This document shows positions 17,700 to 26,679 of a stretch of 64,000 nucleotides of DNA, one piece after another. The notes under the pieces are model-generated. The model did not search any database, was not told the DNA's origin, and worked only from the letters and a program-made list of their open reading frames with translations. The first letter of the stretch is position 1, and each line of letters opens with the position of its first letter. This DNA comes from Curvibacter microcysteis (GTDB taxonomy: Bacteria; Pseudomonadota; Gammaproteobacteria; Burkholderiales; Burkholderiaceae_C): the NCBI RefSeq assembly GCF_028649455.1, contig NZ_JAQSIO010000001.1:372001-436000 (forward strand), read 5' to 3'. Made by a program: the position numbers and the translations under genes.

Positions 17700-17726
17700 G
17701 TAAGAAATTTTTGGACATTCTCTTAC
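17700..17726. promoter_or_regulatory. NikR-type operator palindrome before the nickel permease
   Basis: A perfect inverted repeat GTAAGA (17700-17705) and TCTTAC (17721-17726) is separated by 15 bp of AT-rich sequence in an otherwise GC-rich region. E. coli NikR binds GTATGA-N16-TCATAC, so both half-site and spacing are close. It abuts the permease start and lies just downstream of nikR, as expected for repression of nickel uptake. Confidence 0.65.
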
Positions 17727-17787
17727 TAAATGGGCCGAGCGGCCATGCGCCATCCAGCGTATGCCGGGGACGGCGGCCTGGGGGGCC

Positions 17788-18252
17788 TCAGCGGCGGGGC
17801 CGCAGGTGCACATGGGCCCTCCCGCCCGGGCCATGCACATGGGGCTGGTCGGGCTCCAAGGCCACCACATTGACCTGGCCATGGCGCACGCCGCTCTCGG
17901 CCACGATGGCGTCGGCCAGGCGGCGCACCTCGGCGGTCGGCCCTTTGAGCAGCACCGATTCAATGCAGTGCTCGTGGTCCAGCTGGCTGCGCATGGAGGC
18001 CAGGGTCAGGTCGTGGCTGTGGTGCTGCAGAGTGGCCAGTCGATCGGCCAACTCGCGCTGCTGGTGCTTGTAGACATAGGACAGGTTGGCCACGCAATAG
18101 CCTGCGGGGGCTTCACGCTGACCGTCTTGTTCGATGGCGGCACGGATCAGGTCCCGCACCGCCTCGGATCGGTTGCGGTAGCCGCGCGCGGCAATCAAGT
18201 GGTCAAACTGGTGGGCCAGATCCTCGTCCAGCGAAATCGTGAAGCGGTCCAT
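17788..18252 (-). CDS. nikR: Nickel-responsive transcriptional regulator NikR
   Basis: Ribbon-helix-helix repressor of nickel uptake, 154 aa. The N-terminal RHH domain is MDRFTISLDEDLAHQFDHLI...RNRSEAVRDLI, followed by the ACT-like tetramerisation domain starting at YVYKHQQRELADRL. The high-affinity nickel ligands are visible in HHSHDLTLASMRSQLDHEHC: His, His, His and the Cys equivalent to E. coli H76, H87, H89 and C95. The C-terminus is His/Pro-rich. The ATG at 18252 is chosen by the conserved RHH start; the open frame upstream is spurious. It precedes the permease gene on the same strand and is divergent from the GDPD gene. Confidence 0.93.
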   Translation of the reverse strand: MDRFTISLDEDLAHQFDHLIAARGYRNRSEAVRDLIRAAIEQDGQREAPAGYCVANLSYVYKHQQRELADRLATLQHHSHDLTLASMRSQLDHEHCIESVLLKGPTAEVRRLADAIVAESGVRHGQVNVVALEPDQPHVHGPGGRAHVHLRPRR

Positions 18253-18360
18253 GCAATGTCCTTCCTGGGCTGGGAGTGTAGGGCGAGCCCGCGCATTCAC
18301 GCTGCCGTCACAGCAGCCCCCCAAACTCCACGCTTTACCGACGGGACGGAGACCCTTGAC

Positions 18361-19737
18361 ATGACATTCACACCCAAACGCCTGCCGGGCCTGAGCGGCC
18401 TGGCCCTGACCACCCTGGTGCTGGGCCTGAGCGCCTGCGGCGGCGGTGGCAGCAGCAACAGCAGTTGGCTCAAGACCCTGGACGGCAGCGTGCCGCTGGT
18501 CATCGGCCACCGGGGCCTGCCAGGCCTGTACCCCGAAGAGACCCAGCCGGCTTACGAAGCGGCCGCCACCGCTGGCGCCGACTCGCTGGAAGCCGATCTG
18601 CACATGAGCAAGGACTGCGTGCTGGTCGTCCGCCACAACCCCTGGCTGAGCGACAACACCAACATCAGCACGGTGGCCCTGACCAACCCCGTGGTGGCCG
18701 CGCGCAAGCGCACGGTGCCCGGCGTGCAGGTGCCGGTGAGCTATTCGCTGGCGCAGTACGGTGGCCCGGCCACCTACTTGAGCGACCTGACCAACCCCAA
18801 GGACCCGAAGTCGGTGCTGAAGTCCCTGGTGGTGGACGGCGAAGACCACACCGGCGATTGGTCCATCACCGACTTCACCGTGGCCGAACTCAAGCAGTGG
18901 CTGGGCGGCACCACCTACGATGCGCGCGACCAGCGCCCGAGCAACCTGAATGGCAAGTACCCGATCCTGACCTTCCAGGAACTGATCGACATCGCCAAGG
19001 TCCAGAGCGCCAAGACAGGCCGCGCCTTGAGCGTCTACCCGGAAACCAAGAACCCCTACTGGAACAACGCCCAAGCCATGGCCAATGGCTGCGGCACCGG
19101 CACCCACCCGTTTGAAGACGCCTTGGTCAAGCTGATCAAGGACAACAACCTCAACACCAAGACCTCCCCCATCTTGGTGCAGAGCTTTGACCCGGCCAGC
19201 CTGAAGTACATGCGCTCCATCGGCCTGGCCACTCGGGCGGTGCAGCTGGTGGACGGCAATGACATCAACTTCAAAACCGGCGAGATGATTTACCAGACCA
19301 ATGACGAATACAACTTCGTCGATGGCCGCCCCTACAGCTGGACCCTGGCGGGCGATGGTCGCTACTTCGGCACCATGCTGACGCCGGCAGGCCTGGCTGA
19401 GATCAAGACCTACGCCGACGGCATCGGCCCCTGGAAGCCCCAGGTCATGGCGCTGAAGGTGTCGCCCTTCCCCACCACCGCCGGCTACAGCGGCTCGATG
19501 GCGGACGTGAACTCGGTCACGCCCAACAGCGTGATCGCCGATGCCCATGCGGCCGGCCTGTTCGTGCACGTCTACACCTTCCGCAACGAGTCAAAGTACC
19601 TGGCCGGTTTCTACAAGGGCGACCCGGTGGCCGAGTACCTGACCTTCTACCGCGCGGGCGTGGACGGGGTGTTCAGCGACTTTGCCAACACCGCTTTTGC
19701 GGCACGCGCGAGCTACCTCAAAGAAGTGGGCTATTGA
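18361..19737 (+). CDS. Glycerophosphodiester phosphodiesterase, lipoprotein
   Basis: TIM-barrel GDPD that releases glycerol-3-phosphate and alcohol from glycerophosphodiesters, 458 aa. The lipobox LGLSACGGGG is near residue 24, so the enzyme is probably lipid-anchored. Catalytic motifs are VIGHRGLPGLYPEETQPAY (the HR pair), DSLEADLHMSKD (metal acidic residues) and VVRHNPWLS (general acid/base His); insertions make it longer than cytosolic UgpQ. The ATG at 18361 begins a clean signal peptide. It is divergent from nikR and stands alone. Confidence 0.9.
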   Translation: MTFTPKRLPGLSGLALTTLVLGLSACGGGGSSNSSWLKTLDGSVPLVIGHRGLPGLYPEETQPAYEAAATAGADSLEADLHMSKDCVLVVRHNPWLSDNTNISTVALTNPVVAARKRTVPGVQVPVSYSLAQYGGPATYLSDLTNPKDPKSVLKSLVVDGEDHTGDWSITDFTVAELKQWLGGTTYDARDQRPSNLNGKYPILTFQELIDIAKVQSAKTGRALSVYPETKNPYWNNAQAMANGCGTGTHPFEDALVKLIKDNNLNTKTSPILVQSFDPASLKYMRSIGLATRAVQLVDGNDINFKTGEMIYQTNDEYNFVDGRPYSWTLAGDGRYFGTMLTPAGLAEIKTYADGIGPWKPQVMALKVSPFPTTAGYSGSMADVNSVTPNSVIADAHAAGLFVHVYTFRNESKYLAGFYKGDPVAEYLTFYRAGVDGVFSDFANTAFAARASYLKEVGY

Positions 19738-19864
19738 CGCGGGTGGCCTGTGGTGCCCGCCAAGGCACTGCAGGCTGGCACGCGCTGTGCTAAAAACTGG
19801 GCACCTGGCCCCGGCCAGCGTTTGACCACCCGCCGCCCGCTTCGGGCTGGCCCAGGAGCCCCCC

Positions 19865-20506
19865 ATGAGCATGAACGCCGTTTTGTTTTTCCCTGTGGCC
19901 GTGGCCATTGCCTTGACCCCGGGGCCGAACAATTTTTGCGCCCTCAACAACGGCATCCGCCAAGGGGTGGGGGCGGCGCTGATCGGCACGCTGGGCCGGG
20001 TCAGCGCGTTTGCGGTGTTCCTGACCGTGTCGGCGGTGGGCCTGGGCGCCATGCTGCTGGCGTCTGAAACCGCGTTTTTGGCGGTCAAATGGGCGGGGGC
20101 GGCCTACCTGTTTTACCTCGGCTGGCGCGCCTGGCGCAGCCGTGAATTCAGTGGCCTGAGCCAGCTCGACAGCCCGGCCGGCACCGCCACGCCCTCGGCT
20201 CCGCCCAAACGGCGGGCCCTGGTGCTGCAAGAGTTCTTGCTGGGCATCACCAACCCCAAGGCCATCATTTTGTTCGCAGCGATTTTTCCGCAGTTCATCG
20301 ACCCAGCCCTGCCTGCCGCGCCGCAGTTTGCCGTGCTGGGCCCCACCTACCTGTGCGCTGAGTTTGTCGCCACGCTGGCCTACGCCCTGGGCGGGCTGCA
20401 GCTGCGCCGCCTCATCACCACGCAACGCGGTGTGGTGCGCCTGAACAAGGCCACGGGTGGCTTCTTCATGGGGGCGGCCGGCCTGCTGCTGGCGTCCAAC
20501 AAGTAA
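19865..20506 (+). CDS. LysE/RhtB family amino-acid exporter
   Basis: Inner-membrane exporter of the LysE/RhtB type, 213 aa with about six hydrophobic segments. The family signature near the N-terminus is AVAIALTPGPNNFCALNNGIRQG, followed by AAYLFYLGWRAWRS and FLLGITNPKAIILFAAIFPQ (the helix 4 motif). GGAG precedes the ATG. It is convergent with the following hydrolase gene and there is no partner regulator. The exported amino acid cannot be told from sequence. Confidence 0.88.
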   Translation: MSMNAVLFFPVAVAIALTPGPNNFCALNNGIRQGVGAALIGTLGRVSAFAVFLTVSAVGLGAMLLASETAFLAVKWAGAAYLFYLGWRAWRSREFSGLSQLDSPAGTATPSAPPKRRALVLQEFLLGITNPKAIILFAAIFPQFIDPALPAAPQFAVLGPTYLCAEFVATLAYALGGLQLRRLITTQRGVVRLNKATGGFFMGAAGLLLASNK

Positions 20507-20530
20507 GCGCCGCATTCATCGGGCGCACGC

Positions 20531-21430
20531 TCAGGGCGTGGGCGCGGTGAGCCACTGCGCGATCTGCTCGGCCGTCTCGCGCTCTTGGCCCACATAGCCA
20601 TGGTGGTGCCAGGGCTCGCAGGCCTCGCCGCGCGGCGCACTGCCCCCGTCCACCCACATCAATTTTTTGACGGCCGCCTGCGTCAGCGCCTCGAATGCGG
20701 CCGGCAAAGCCTGCGGCGGACACACCCCGCAAGCGTCTTGCCGGTGGTGCACCATCAGCACGGGCAGGCGCAGGCTCGCCAAATCCTGTGACGGCAGCGC
20801 GCCCGGCTTGGCGGTGTTCAGGATGCTGGAGGACAGCACGATGCCCGCGATCTCCCCTTGCGCTTGGCGCGCCAGAGCCACCGCCAGCACCGACACCGTG
20901 CCCCGGCTGGTGCCCACCAGCCACAAGGGAGCGGCACTGCGCGCCTGCACCCAGGCGATGACCTGCGCCACATCACGCGCATGGGCCGGCGCGATGCGGT
21001 CGGCATAGCCCAGATCGGCGCTGTCGCTGGGCCGCCCCAACACCGCCACATTCAAGCCCTGCGCCAGAAAATACGGCACCGAGCGCACCAGGAAATTGCC
21101 GCCGCTGGGCAGGCCCTGGCTGACGGTGCCAAAGCCGCCGCCGCCGCCCGGAAACAGCAACACCGTGGCGCGGGCCGAGTCGACCGCCTGCCAATACACC
21201 ACCGTGCTCACGCCCTCGCGGGTGGGCACCTGGAAGGCGGCACCCGGGGCCACTGGGGGCGCCGGGTGGGCCTGGGTTTGGGCGTGGCTTGGCAGCGCGC
21301 CTGCGCCCAGCAGGGCCAGCAGCACCCCGGCCCAGGCCCAGGCGCGCCAGCGCCATGCCGACCAGGGGGCAGCGCGGCGGGGTGCAGCGCGTTGGCGCGG
21401 GGGCGCAGCGCCCAAGACGTGTTTGTCCAT
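20531..21430 (-). CDS. Alpha/beta hydrolase, exported
   Basis: Predicted secreted alpha/beta hydrolase of 299 aa. The basic N-terminus is followed by a hydrophobic helix (AWAWAGVLLALLGAGALPSHAQTQ) that looks like a signal peptide with cleavage after SHA. The fold shows LLFPGGGGGFGT (oxyanion region), the nucleophile elbow LVGTSRGTVSV (G-x-S-x-G), the strand LPVLMVHHRQDACG with the acid, and a terminal WHHHGYVG bearing the catalytic His. The paired Cys residues (DACGVCPP, RGEACEP) may form disulfides. The ATG at 21430 is preceded by AAGG at good spacing. The substrate is unknown. Confidence 0.8.
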   Translation of the reverse strand: MDKHVLGAAPPRQRAAPRRAAPWSAWRWRAWAWAGVLLALLGAGALPSHAQTQAHPAPPVAPGAAFQVPTREGVSTVVYWQAVDSARATVLLFPGGGGGFGTVSQGLPSGGNFLVRSVPYFLAQGLNVAVLGRPSDSADLGYADRIAPAHARDVAQVIAWVQARSAAPLWLVGTSRGTVSVLAVALARQAQGEIAGIVLSSSILNTAKPGALPSQDLASLRLPVLMVHHRQDACGVCPPQALPAAFEALTQAAVKKLMWVDGGSAPRGEACEPWHHHGYVGQERETAEQIAQWLTAPTP

Positions 21431-21592
21431 GAAGTTACCTTTTTGCGGCATCCGTGCTGGCGGTTTGCACAAACCCTGCTGCTTTTTGCACGGGATGTCC
21501 CCTTCATTTTGACGCCCCCGACGCCCACACTGCCGGCTGGCCTGGCGCACGCCAAGCCACCTGCCACACCCCACCCTCCGCCCGGATTTGAC

Positions 21593-22576
21593 ATGCCCTC
21601 CCTGCCCCTCGTCCCCGTCGCCCTGCAGCCGCTGCCTGCACCCCGTCCCGCGGCCCGCTCCATCCAGGCCCCCAGCGCTGTGGTGATGGTGCGTCCGCAC
21701 CAATTCAGCCCCAACCCCGAAACCGCCGCCGACAACCACTTTCAGCGCCCCGCCGAGGGCAGCGACGCCCAACGCGTGGCCCAGGACGCCTACCGCGAGC
21801 TGAGCGTTGCCGCCGCAGCCTTGCAGGCGCAAGGTGTGCGCGTGCACCTGTTTGAAGACCGGGGCGAGCGCCACACGCCCGACTCAGTGTTCCCCAACAA
21901 CTGGTTCTCCACCCACCCCGGCGGCCATGTGGCGCTGTACCCGATGTACTCGCCCAGCCGCCGCCGCGAACGCCGCAGCGATGTGATCGAGATGCTCAAG
22001 ACCGAGTACCGCGTCCAGGACGTGATTGACTACACCGGGCTGGAGCCCGACGGCCTGTTCCTCGAAGGCACTGGCGCCATGGTGCTGGACCACCTGGCGC
22101 GGGTGGCCTACACCGCCCAGTCCAACCGGGCCCATGCCATCGCACTGGAGCGCTTTTGCACCCACTTCAACTACGAGCCCATGGTGTTCGGCACCGCCGA
22201 CGCCCAAGGCCAAGCGGTCTACCACACCAATGTGCTGATGTGCGTGGCCACCGACTTCGCCCTGGTCGGTCTGTCGCTGTTCTCCGACCCGGCGCGCGCC
22301 GCCCAGGTGCGGGCGCGGCTGGAAGAAAGCGGACGCGAACTGATCGAGCTGAGTGCGGATCAGATCGCCCAGTTTGCCGGCAACGCCTTGGAGTTGAGTG
22401 GGCGTGACGGCCGGGTCCTGGCCTTGTCGCAGCGGGCCCATGACAGCCTGACGCCTGAGCAACGCGGCCGCATCGAACGCAGCGCCCGCCTGCTGCCACT
22501 CAGCGTGCCGACACTGGAGTTGGCGGGAGGCTCGGTGCGCTGCATGCTGGCCGGCATCCACCTGGCGCCGCGCTGA
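21593..22576 (+). CDS. Arginine deiminase-related protein, CtlX type (citrulline hydrolase-like)
   Basis: Amidinotransferase-fold protein of 327 aa resembling CtlX, the citrulline utilisation hydrolase. Motifs are VVMVRPHQFSPNPETAADN near the N-terminus, FPNNWFSTHPGG, LEPDGLFLEGTGAMVLDH (acidic residues), VYHTNVLMCVATDFALV (catalytic His), and GGSVRCMLAGIHL with the nucleophilic Cys. The ATG at 21593 is chosen by fit to the family. The hydrolase gene upstream is divergent and the diguanylate cyclase gene downstream is convergent, so it is monocistronic. Reaction specificity (citrulline or another ureido/guanidino compound) is inferred. Confidence 0.8.
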   Translation: MPSLPLVPVALQPLPAPRPAARSIQAPSAVVMVRPHQFSPNPETAADNHFQRPAEGSDAQRVAQDAYRELSVAAAALQAQGVRVHLFEDRGERHTPDSVFPNNWFSTHPGGHVALYPMYSPSRRRERRSDVIEMLKTEYRVQDVIDYTGLEPDGLFLEGTGAMVLDHLARVAYTAQSNRAHAIALERFCTHFNYEPMVFGTADAQGQAVYHTNVLMCVATDFALVGLSLFSDPARAAQVRARLEESGRELIELSADQIAQFAGNALELSGRDGRVLALSQRAHDSLTPEQRGRIERSARLLPLSVPTLELAGGSVRCMLAGIHLAPR

Positions 22577-22594
22577 CGCCTGGGCGCGGCCCCC

Positions 22595-23677
22595 TCAGGC
22601 CGGCACCGCCAAGGGCAAAGCCAGCGTGACCCGGTTGCGCCCGGCGTGCTTGCTGTCGTACAGAGCCCGGTCCGCGCGCGAGATGCCGCTTTGCAAGGAC
22701 TCCTCAGGCCCCAGGCAGGCCACCCCCAGCGACAAGGACAGTGGCACCTCGGCGCCATCGATGGGGATTTGCGTGCCCACCACGGCCTGGCGAATGCGCT
22801 CGGCGGCCGCCTCGGCCTGCGCCTGGGTACAGCCCGGCATCAGCAGCAAGAATTCCTCACCGCCCCAGCGCGCCAGCAAGTCGCCACCGCGCGCGTGGGT
22901 CTGCAGGGTGCGTGCCACATGGATCAGCACGCGGTCGCCGGCCTCATGCCCGTGGCGGTCATTGAACTGCTTGAAGTGGTCCACATCACCCAAGAGCACG
23001 GCCACGGACTCACCCAGGGCCTGGCTGCGGGCCAAGGCCTCGCTGGCCTGAGACTGAAAGCCGGTGCGGTTGCGCAGCCCCGTCAGCGCGTCGGTCTGGG
23101 CCTGTTCCACCAAGCTGCGCTCGGCGGACAGGATGGCGCGGCGGTAAAAGGCCGCGATCGAGGCCGACATGGCAAACACCAGGCAGACATGGACCCAGAA
23201 CACTGTGCGCAGCTCAGCGCCAGGCAGCGGCGTCAGCGGCCCCCACTGGTCGCAGACCGCTTTCAAGCCCAGGTAATAGAGCAACAAACCCAGCACGATG
23301 GGCGCAGAAAAGCCGCGTGAATTGGCCACCACGATGGCGGGAATGAAGAGCAGCAGAAAGTAATGAAACCCGCTGTCCCAGCCAATCAGCAAGGAGCCGA
23401 TGGCGGCGTGGGCCATGACCTCGAACCAGATCAACAGCAGCGCCAGGGTGTTTTGCTTGCGCCCAATCAGCCCATAGGCGGCCGCATACAGGAGCACGCT
23501 GAGGACATTGATCCAGGCCAGGGTCGAAGCCCCCAGCCAGGCAAACAGAAAGATGTAGCCCACATCAATGGCGCCAGCGATCACCGTGACGCGCTGCACC
23601 ATGGCCCAGTAGGCCTTGCCGGCCAGGCTGGAGCCCCGGGGGCGAGGAGCCGAGTAATGCGGATCGGAAGCGGTCAT
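22595..23677 (-). CDS. Membrane diguanylate cyclase (GGDEF domain)
   Basis: Makes cyclic di-GMP from two GTP. The N-terminal half has about six hydrophobic helices (for example VIAGAIDVGYIFLFAWLG and NVLSVLLYAAAYGLIG), forming an integral-membrane sensor of the MASE type. The C-terminal GGDEF domain starts at AQTDALTGLRNRTGF and has the active-site loop LARWGGEEFLLLMPG with an intact GGEEF; no RxxD inhibitory site is obvious upstream of it. The start at 23677 (MTASDPHYS) lacks a clear Shine-Dalgarno, and longer in-frame starts exist up to 23767. It is convergent with the ctlX-like gene. Confidence 0.85.
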   Translation of the reverse strand: MTASDPHYSAPRPRGSSLAGKAYWAMVQRVTVIAGAIDVGYIFLFAWLGASTLAWINVLSVLLYAAAYGLIGRKQNTLALLLIWFEVMAHAAIGSLLIGWDSGFHYFLLLFIPAIVVANSRGFSAPIVLGLLLYYLGLKAVCDQWGPLTPLPGAELRTVFWVHVCLVFAMSASIAAFYRRAILSAERSLVEQAQTDALTGLRNRTGFQSQASEALARSQALGESVAVLLGDVDHFKQFNDRHGHEAGDRVLIHVARTLQTHARGGDLLARWGGEEFLLLMPGCTQAQAEAAAERIRQAVVGTQIPIDGAEVPLSLSLGVACLGPEESLQSGISRADRALYDSKHAGRNRVTLALPLAVPA

Positions 23678-23862
23678 GTCGCAGCTTGAAGGAGGCACAA
23701 CGGCTGTGCAAGCCGCGTGCCACCGAAGTGGTGTTGAGCGCATGTTAGCGCTCCCCTGCGACACCACCAGGCGTCCGCTGACGCCTGCGCGGCATGTCCT
23801 TCACTGGAGAAGGTGCCGCGCCCCGCCCGGAACGCGCGAAGCGCACCGGGCAGAGGCCTTCA

Positions 23863-24498
23863 TCACTTGACTTCGGTGACGAAGTTGGCGTGCGAGCGAC
23901 GCACCTTCTTGAGCTTGACCAACCAGTCCTTGTCTTCCTCACGGTAGCCCAGGGGCAGGATCAGCACGCTGCGCAGGCCGCGCGCGCGCAGGCCCAGGAT
24001 CTCGTCCAGGGCGGCGGGGTCAAAGCCTTCCATGGGGGTGGCATCCACTTCCACTTCGCCTGCCGCGATCAGCGCGGTGCCCAGGCCGATGTAGGCCTGA
24101 CGGGCAGCGTGCTGGTAGTTGGCTTCCGCTTCGCGGCCGGGGTACATCGCCAGCAGCTTGGCACGGTAGGCTTCCCAGCCTTCGTTCTTGAAGCCACGCT
24201 CATCGTTGGTGAGGTCGAACATCTGGTTGATGCGGTCGGCCGTGTAGTTGTCCCAGGCAGCAAACACCACCAGGTGCGAACCGTCGGTGATCTGGCCCTG
24301 GCCCCAGGCGATGGCCTTGATCTTTTCACGCACTTCGGGGTTGGTGACGACGATCAACTCATAGGGCTGCAGGCCGCTGGAGGTGGCGGTCAGGCGCACG
24401 GCTTCCAGGATGTGCTCGACTTTCTCTTGCGGCACGGCCTTGGCCGGGTTCATTTTTTTGGTGGCGTAGCGCCACTTGAGGATTTGGATCAGGTCCAT
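23863..24498 (-). CDS. NAD(P)H-dependent nitroreductase family oxidoreductase (NfsB-like)
   Basis: FMN-dependent homodimeric oxidoreductase of 211 aa. The N-terminal WRYATKKMNPAKAVP supplies the phosphate-binding R and K of the family (R-x-S/A-x-K/R), followed by RLTATSSGLQPYELIVV, and the C-terminus has LILPLGYREEDKDW and KVRRSHANFVTEV. This pattern fits the NfsB/DrgA-type oxygen-insensitive nitroreductases. The ATG at 24498 has a weak GGAA before it. The gene is in the same direction as the LysR gene located 195 bp upstream, which is more probably linked to argC. Confidence 0.85.
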   Translation of the reverse strand: MDLIQILKWRYATKKMNPAKAVPQEKVEHILEAVRLTATSSGLQPYELIVVTNPEVREKIKAIAWGQGQITDGSHLVVFAAWDNYTADRINQMFDLTNDERGFKNEGWEAYRAKLLAMYPGREAEANYQHAARQAYIGLGTALIAAGEVEVDATPMEGFDPAALDEILGLRARGLRSVLILPLGYREEDKDWLVKLKKVRRSHANFVTEVK

Positions 24499-24693
24499 GG
24501 GAATTCCAATAGAAGAAGGGAGTGGAGGCGGGGGCCTGGCCGCCGGCCAAGCCGGGGTTGGGCCACCCTGCCCAAAATGCGACCCGGCGTCTGTGCCGTG
24601 AGGCCCAGCGCCGAAGAACCCAGGCATTCTGGCACCGGCCGAGATTTTCTGCAGGCGACCTGGAAATCGCTTGGTTGCCAAGGCCCAGAGGCC

Positions 24694-25578
24694 TCAGGCC
24701 TGGCGCATCGGCCACAGAACGTTCAGCACCTGCTGGGTCGCGGCCTCCAGGCCCCGCGCACGGTGGGCAATGCCCAGCGGGCGCCACAGCGCCGGGCGCA
24801 GCGGCAGCATGCGGATGCGCGCATCGGGCGGCGGTGCGCTGGCCTCGTGGGGCAGCAAGGTGGCGCCGTAGCCGGCAGCCACCAGGCTCTTGATGGCGTC
24901 GTTGTAGTTGAGCTCGATGCGCGGCTGCGGCTGCTGGCCGGCCGCGGCAAACCACTCCTGGGTCAGGCGCGACAAGCGGGTGCCGGCATCGTTGAGGATC
25001 AGCGGGCGGGCCGCCAGCCAGGCCGGGCTCAGTCGCTGCGGTGTGGGCCAGGCCGCCGGCACAAAGGCCATGACCGGGTCGCGCCGCCAGGGCAGCACGG
25101 TCAGGCCCGGCACCGCCGCCTGCGGCAGGGCCACCAGGCCCAGGTCCAGCCGACCTTCACTCAGGCGAGACAAGGTGTCTTGCGAGGTCAGCACCGCCAC
25201 CTGGACATCGATGTCTGGGTGGTCGCGACCCAGTTGCTCCAGCGCCTGCGGCAGCAGGTGGGCGATGGCCCCCGTGGACGCGCCCAGGCGCACCCGCCCG
25301 GCCAGGCCCTGCACCTGGCGCTGCACCTCGTCCAGGGCCTGGTCGGCCTCGGCCAACAAACGGCGCGCCCGTTCGATCAACAAAGCCCCCACGCCCGAGG
25401 GCCGCACCTGGCCGCGCTGGCGCAGCAAGAGCGGTGCCCCCAAGCGGGCCTCCAGGTCGGCCACATGCAGGCTGACCGTGGGCGGGGCCAGGTGCAGTGC
25501 GCGCGCGGCCAGTGCGAAAGAGCCCAGGTCGGCAATGGTGACCAGGGTGCGCAGGCGGTCCAGGCTGAGTTCACGCAT
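24694..25578 (-). CDS. LysR family transcriptional regulator (divergent from argC)
   Basis: LysR regulator of 294 aa: winged HTH in about residues 4-63 (LSLDRLRTLVTIADLGSFALAARALHL...TVSLHVADLEARLG) and a PBP2-like effector domain from about residue 90. It is divergent from argC, with a perfect 8-bp palindrome in the shared control region, so it may regulate argC, itself or both. The inducer is unknown. The ATG at 25578 fits the family N-terminus. Confidence 0.88.
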   Translation of the reverse strand: MRELSLDRLRTLVTIADLGSFALAARALHLAPPTVSLHVADLEARLGAPLLLRQRGQVRPSGVGALLIERARRLLAEADQALDEVQRQVQGLAGRVRLGASTGAIAHLLPQALEQLGRDHPDIDVQVAVLTSQDTLSRLSEGRLDLGLVALPQAAVPGLTVLPWRRDPVMAFVPAAWPTPQRLSPAWLAARPLILNDAGTRLSRLTQEWFAAAGQQPQPRIELNYNDAIKSLVAAGYGATLLPHEASAPPPDARIRMLPLRPALWRPLGIAHRARGLEAATQQVLNVLWPMRQA

Positions 25579-25598
25579 GAAAGCCCCTCGGTTCTTGG

Positions 25599-25628
25599 AT
25601 CATGAAATCTGAATCTGATCTTCATGAT
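25599..25628. promoter_or_regulatory. LysR-type operator between the LysR gene and argC
   Basis: Perfect inverted repeat ATCATGAA (25599-25606) and TTCATGAT (25621-25628) with a 14-bp AT-rich spacer, 20 bp before the regulator start. A further half-site TCATGA occurs at about 25647, toward argC. This arrangement is typical of LysR recognition and activation sites. Confidence 0.6.
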
Positions 25629-25720
25629 ATTCAACTTTTCTTAATCTCATGACAGACGCAAGATCAGGGCTCCCAGGGTCCCGGCCCTGAACCACCCCAG
25701 CCTCCAGGAGAGCCCTGACC

Positions 25721-26662
25721 ATGACCGCCCCGCTTGTTTTCATCGATGGTGACCAAGGCACCACCGGCCTGCAAATCCACGCCCGCTTGGGCGCGCGCAG
25801 CGACCTGCGCCTGCTGAGCCTGCCCGCGGCCGAACGCAAAGACCCACAGCGCCGCGCCGAGGCCCTGAACCACTGCGACATCGCCATCCTGTGCCTGCCC
25901 GATGCGGCCGCGCGCGAGGCCGTGGCCGCACTGCGCAACCCGGCGGTGCGCGTGATCGACGCCAGCTCGGCCCACCGCACCGACCCGAACTGGGTGTACG
26001 GCCTGCCCGAACTGGGCGCGGCCCAAAGCCAGCGCATTGCCCAGGCCCAACGTGTCAGCAACCCGGGTTGCTACCCCACAGGGGCCATTGCCCTGCTGCA
26101 GCCCCTGGTGCAGGCCGGCCTGGTGCCTGCGGACTACCCCGTGGTGATCCACGCGGTGTCAGGCTACTCGGGCGGCGGGCGGGCAGCGGTGCAGGCGCAC
26201 GAGGCCCCTGCCGAAGGCCAGCCCCCGCCAGCCTTCCAGTTGTACGGTCTGCAACTCGCGCACAAGCACCCGCCGGAGATCCAACAGCACGCCGGCCTGC
26301 AACACCGGCCCTTGTTTGTGCCAGCCTACGGCCACTACCGCCAGGGCATTGTGTTGACCGTGCCACTGCACCTGCGCCTGCTGCCCCCGGAGGTGACGGC
26401 GGCGCAGTTGCACGCCGCTTTGCAAGCCCATTACGCCGCGGCCCGCCATGTCGAGCTGATGCCCCTGGCCGACAGCGCCCAAACAGCCACCCTGGACCCA
26501 CAGGCCCTCAACGACAGCAACCAGCTGCGCCTGGGCGTGTTCGAAAACGCAGCGCAGGGTCAGGTGCTGCTGAGCGCGGTGTTCGACAACCTTGGCAAGG
26601 GGGCCTCGGGCGCTGCGGTGCAGAATTTGGATTTGATGCTGGGGGCGAGCGCTGGGGCCTGA
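25721..26662 (+). CDS. argC: N-acetyl-gamma-glutamyl-phosphate reductase, type 2
   Basis: Catalyses NADPH-dependent reduction of N-acetylglutamyl phosphate in arginine biosynthesis, 313 aa (the shorter class 2 form). The nucleotide motif is [14 protein letters not shown], the active-site Cys is in [15 protein letters not shown], and the conserved [11 protein letters not shown] and AYGHYRQGI follow. The ATG at 25721 has a GGAG 12 bp upstream. It is monocistronic and divergent from a LysR gene, an unusual neighbour for argC. Confidence 0.92.
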   Translation: MTAPLVFIDGDQGTTGLQIHARLGARSDLRLLSLPAAERKDPQRRAEALNHCDIAILCLPDAAAREAVAALRNPAVRVIDASSAHRTDPNWVYGLPELGAAQSQRIAQAQRVSNPGCYPTGAIALLQPLVQAGLVPADYPVVIHAVSGYSGGGRAAVQAHEAPAEGQPPPAFQLYGLQLAHKHPPEIQQHAGLQHRPLFVPAYGHYRQGIVLTVPLHLRLLPPEVTAAQLHAALQAHYAAARHVELMPLADSAQTATLDPQALNDSNQLRLGVFENAAQGQVLLSAVFDNLGKGASGAAVQNLDLMLGASAGA

Positions 26663-26679
26663 AGCTCGCCGCGCGGACC

